DNA of 8,325 nucleotides. Origin: a bacterium (GTDB taxonomy: Bacteria > Nitrospinota_A > UBA7883 > JACRGQ01). Each line of letters opens with the position of its first letter. The stretch's first letter is position 1. Below, in pieces: positions 6,422-8,325 of the stretch. The notes beneath the pieces are model-generated. The model made no database searches. It was not told the origin of the DNA and saw only the letters and a program-made list of their open reading frames with translations. Made by a program: the position numbers and the translations under genes. The stretch spans positions 1 to 8,325 of the forward strand of contig JAKAGL010000094.1 of the NCBI GenBank assembly GCA_021815535.1, in the 5' to 3' direction.

Positions 6422-6922
6422 TTATGCCTCGACGGCGACTACTGCCTCGAGCTCTTCTGACGAAAGGACTCTTTCGATATCGAGCAGTATCTTGACCTTC
6501 CCCTTCACTTTTCCCATACCAAGAATGAAATCCGTCTTGATGGAACCGCCAAACGTGGGAGCGGGATCTATGTCCTTTTCTGCAATGTCCAGAACTTCCG
6601 CGACCGTATCAACCACGATGCCAAGCAGAAGCTCGTGAACGTTCACCACAATGATGCAGGTTTCACGCGTGTATTCGATCGGCGCCATGCCGAATTTCAT
6701 CCGGAGATCGATGATGGGGATAACTTTGCCCCGAAGGTTAATGACTCCTTTGATAAACGGGGGAACCTGTGGCACTTCGGTGATTTCCATCACGCTTATG
6801 ATTTCGCGTACCTTGAGAATTTCAAGGCCGTACTCTTCATGACCAAGAACAAAGGTCAGGTACTTGCCTTCTTTGGCCTTCCCTGCAGCCGCGTCGAATC
6901 TTGTTTCCACCGCCTGGCTCAT
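6422..6922 (-). CDS. cheW: CheW: receptor-kinase coupling protein
   Basis: This is a single-domain CheW of 166 residues, normal for the family. It bridges chemoreceptors and CheA in the signalling array at the inner face of the membrane. The domain runs from LTFVLGHEEYGLEILKVREI near the start through FIKGVINLRGKVIPIIDLR, a strongly conserved CheW stretch, to KILLDIERVLS near the end. An ATG two codons earlier (6928) is in frame but only two bases from AGGAGG. The ATG at 6922 is eight bases from it, so I choose the latter (protein beginning MSQAVETRF). It sits 100 bases after the cheA-1 stop. It has no Hpt or receiver part, unlike the second CheW-domain protein of the cluster, so the two adaptors probably have different roles. 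Confidence 0.97.
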   Translation of the reverse strand: MSQAVETRFDAAAGKAKEGKYLTFVLGHEEYGLEILKVREIISVMEITEVPQVPPFIKGVINLRGKVIPIIDLRMKFGMAPIEYTRETCIIVVNVHELLLGIVVDTVAEVLDIAEKDIDPAPTFGGSIKTDFILGMGKVKGKVKILLDIERVLSSEELEAVVAVEA

Positions 6923-6930
6923 TAACATAC

Positions 6931-6936
6931 CCTCCT
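6931..6936 (-). promoter_or_regulatory. Ribosome binding site that decides the cheW start
   Basis: A perfect AGGAGG lies two bases before the ATG at 6928 and eight bases before the ATG at 6922. The second spacing is the usable one, so the MSQ start is preferred. Confidence 0.75.
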
Positions 6937-6988
6937 ATGGATGGCCCAATCCAACATCTACGGCCCCGATACATCCCTTGAAACTCAT
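6935..6988 (-). CDS. Possible 17-codon leader ORF ahead of cheW
   Basis: A short frame encodes MSFKGCIGAVDVGLGHP. Its ATG (6988) is preceded by AAGGTGG at a six-base distance, a near-consensus ribosome binding site. Its TAG stop (6937-6935) overlaps the AGGAGG of cheW. This geometry would let ribosomes finishing the small frame re-start at cheW. The peptide resembles nothing I know and is too short for coding statistics. It may be a real coupling or leader ORF, or chance. Confidence 0.3.
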   Translation of the reverse strand: MSFKGCIGAVDVGLGHP

Positions 6989-7022
6989 ATTATTCCACCT
7001 TGTTACAAGACGCAAGCAAGGG

Positions 7023-8325
7023 TTAGGCGTTAACAAGGTCAAACAGACTGCTTATATCCAGAATAAGACCTACGAGGCCATCCCCGAGGATGGAACTGCC
7101 AGAAAATCCCTTGATTCCCTGAAGCCGTTTATCAAGATTCTTCACCACCACCTGCTGCTGCCCCAGCAGGTCATCCACCAGCAATCCGCGTTTTTCATTT
7201 TCAGTTCCCACGATGATGACCAGGGCTTCATGGATATTGGTCTTGGCGTCCGATAGTTGGAACACCTGATTCAGCCGTATCAGCGGTATCAGCTCGCCGC
7301 GCACATTGAGCATTTCGCCTGAGGTGGTAACGGTGGTGAGTTGTTCCGGTTTTGGCTGGATCGACTCGCTGATGGCGACGGTGGGAATGATATAGCGTTC
7401 GGACCCCACCTTCACCAGCATACCGTCCACGATGGCCATGGTAAGAGGGAGTTTGACCAGAAACGTGCTCCCTTTTCCTTTTGCCGTGGTGATGTCCACG
7501 CGTCCCCCCAGGCCTTCCACATTTTTACGCACCACGTCCATCCCCACGCCGCGCCCGGAGAGATCGGTAGCTATTTCGTGGGTGGAGAAACCAGCCAGAA
7601 AAATAAGGTCTTTGAGTTCATCGTCGGTATATTGCCGGTTGGGATCGATGAGTCCCCTTTCTATAGCTTTCTTGCGTATCTTCTCAAGTTTTAGGCCGGC
7701 ACCGTCATCCTTGATTTCTATAACGACGTTACCGCCTTTCTGGTAGGCCCCAAGGGTGATGGTTCCGTCGCCCGTTTTTCCGGCGGTACGCCGCTCATCC
7801 AGCGATTCCACGCCATGATCCACCGCGTTTCGCAATAGATGCACCAGTGGATCATTAAGCTGCTCGACAATGGTCTTGTCGATCTCGGTATCTTCGCCGT
7901 ACACCACGAAATTTACCCCTTTGCCGGTCTTGCGCGAGAGATCCCGCACCAGCCGGTTCATTTTTTGGAAAGTCTGCCTGAGGGGTACCATGCGCAACGA
8001 CATAATATGATCCTGAATGCCGCCGGTGATCTTCGCCATTTCCGAGATGTCTTTCGAGATCTTCTGGTTTTCATCTTTTTGAAGAACGCTGTTCTGCGAA
8101 ATGATCGCCTGGGAAATAACCAGCTCGCCCACCAGCTCCAAAAGGACGTTCAGCTTCTTGGTATCAACCTTGATGGCCGCCGCAACGGGCGCCTTTTGAA
8201 CCGAGGACTGGGTGGAAAGCGCCGCGCTCACCTCGGCCTTGGAGGTGACCCCCATATCGACCAGTATCTCGCCCAAGGGTTTTGCCTTCTGCTCGAGGGC
8301 TTTTTTAAGCTGGTCGGGAGTCACA
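7023..8325 (-). CDS. cheA: CheA-1: chemotaxis histidine kinase (5' end outside window)
   Basis: The C-terminal 433 residues of a CheA kinase are present. Numbering from the GTG codon at 8324, residues 1-15 look like the tail of one LGEIL-type repeat and 16-39 (PLGEILVDMGVTS...) are a complete next one. The GTG is therefore internal, and the real start with the Hpt domain should lie beyond 8325. Dimerisation helices follow at about 52-110. The linker SLRMVPLRQTFQKMNR (109-124) has the usual R-M-x-P form. The ATPase motifs are N-box HLLRNAVDHGVE (162-173), G1 DDGAGL (206-211) and G2 GRGVGM (257-262). The CheW-like domain occupies about 297-430. All ATP-binding motifs are intact. It is a clear paralogue of CheA-2 and the first gene of the cluster seen here, directly ahead of cheW. 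Its phosphorylated histidine cannot be checked. Confidence 0.96.
   Translation of the reverse strand, partial: VTPDQLKKALEQKAKPLGEILVDMGVTSKAEVSAALSTQSSVQKAPVAAAIKVDTKKLNVLLELVGELVISQAIISQNSVLQKDENQKISKDISEMAKITGGIQDHIMSLRMVPLRQTFQKMNRLVRDLSRKTGKGVNFVVYGEDTEIDKTIVEQLNDPLVHLLRNAVDHGVESLDERRTAGKTGDGTITLGAYQKGGNVVIEIKDDGAGLKLEKIRKKAIERGLIDPNRQYTDDELKDLIFLAGFSTHEIATDLSGRGVGMDVVRKNVEGLGGRVDITTAKGKGSTFLVKLPLTMAIVDGMLVKVGSERYIIPTVAISESIQPKPEQLTTVTTSGEMLNVRGELIPLIRLNQVFQLSDAKTNIHEALVIIVGTENEKRGLLVDDLLGQQQVVVKNLDKRLQGIKGFSGSSILGDGLVGLILDISSLFDLVNA

Noticed and set aside
6985..7015. Sigma70-like boxes TTGCGT-N17-TAATAT ahead of cheW
   Set aside because: Only 3 of 6 and 4 of 6 matches; read-through from cheA-1 is a simpler explanation.

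Overview
The window is one side of a bacterial chemosensory gene cluster. Every gene I can support reads leftward (minus strand), so transcription order runs from high to low coordinates: cheA (5' end off the right edge) - [tiny possible ORF] - cheW - cheR - [289-base gap] - second cheA - Hpt-CheW fusion - cheB - response regulator with a DNA-binding-type C-terminus (3' end off the left edge). All coding sequences look intact apart from the two cut by the window edges. I see no tRNA, rRNA, insertion sequence, CRISPR array or phage gene.

Organism: the base composition is moderately GC-rich by eye. Shine-Dalgarno sites are clear, and one gene uses a TTG start. The CheA proteins carry short 'LGEIL...G...A' repeats between the phosphotransfer and dimerisation parts, and the last gene resembles PilR/NtrC regulators at its C-terminus. 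These traits recall deltaproteobacteria (Geobacter/Desulfuromonas-like) and related deep Gram-negative lineages such as Nitrospinota. This is a family-resemblance judgement only and does not identify a species.

Layout. 7023-8325: CheA-1, with dimerisation, ATPase and CheW-like domains. 6422-6922: CheW adaptor. 5369-6235: CheR methyltransferase. 5080-5368: the largest non-coding gap, holding a sigma70-like promoter, an overlapping inverted repeat and a small hairpin. 3034-5079: complete CheA-2 (Hpt, tandem repeats, dimerisation, ATPase, CheW-like). 2140-3030: Hpt domain, His/Glu-rich linker and CheW domain in one protein. 1072-2127: CheB. 1-984: receiver domain, long acidic linker, then only the tail of an NtrC-type protein (end of the AAA+ domain plus the start of a Fis-type helix-turn-helix), without the ATPase core.

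How they may work together (inference): receptors encoded elsewhere would be coupled by CheW to the CheA kinases and tuned by the CheR/CheB methylation pair. The histidine phosphotransfer domain of CheA-2, the extra one on the Hpt-CheW protein and probably one on CheA-1 (outside the window) could pass phosphate to the receivers of CheB and of the terminal regulator. The window contains no CheY and no receptor gene. The terminal regulator may therefore be the output, which would suit an alternative-function or pilus-type chemosensory system as well as flagellar control.
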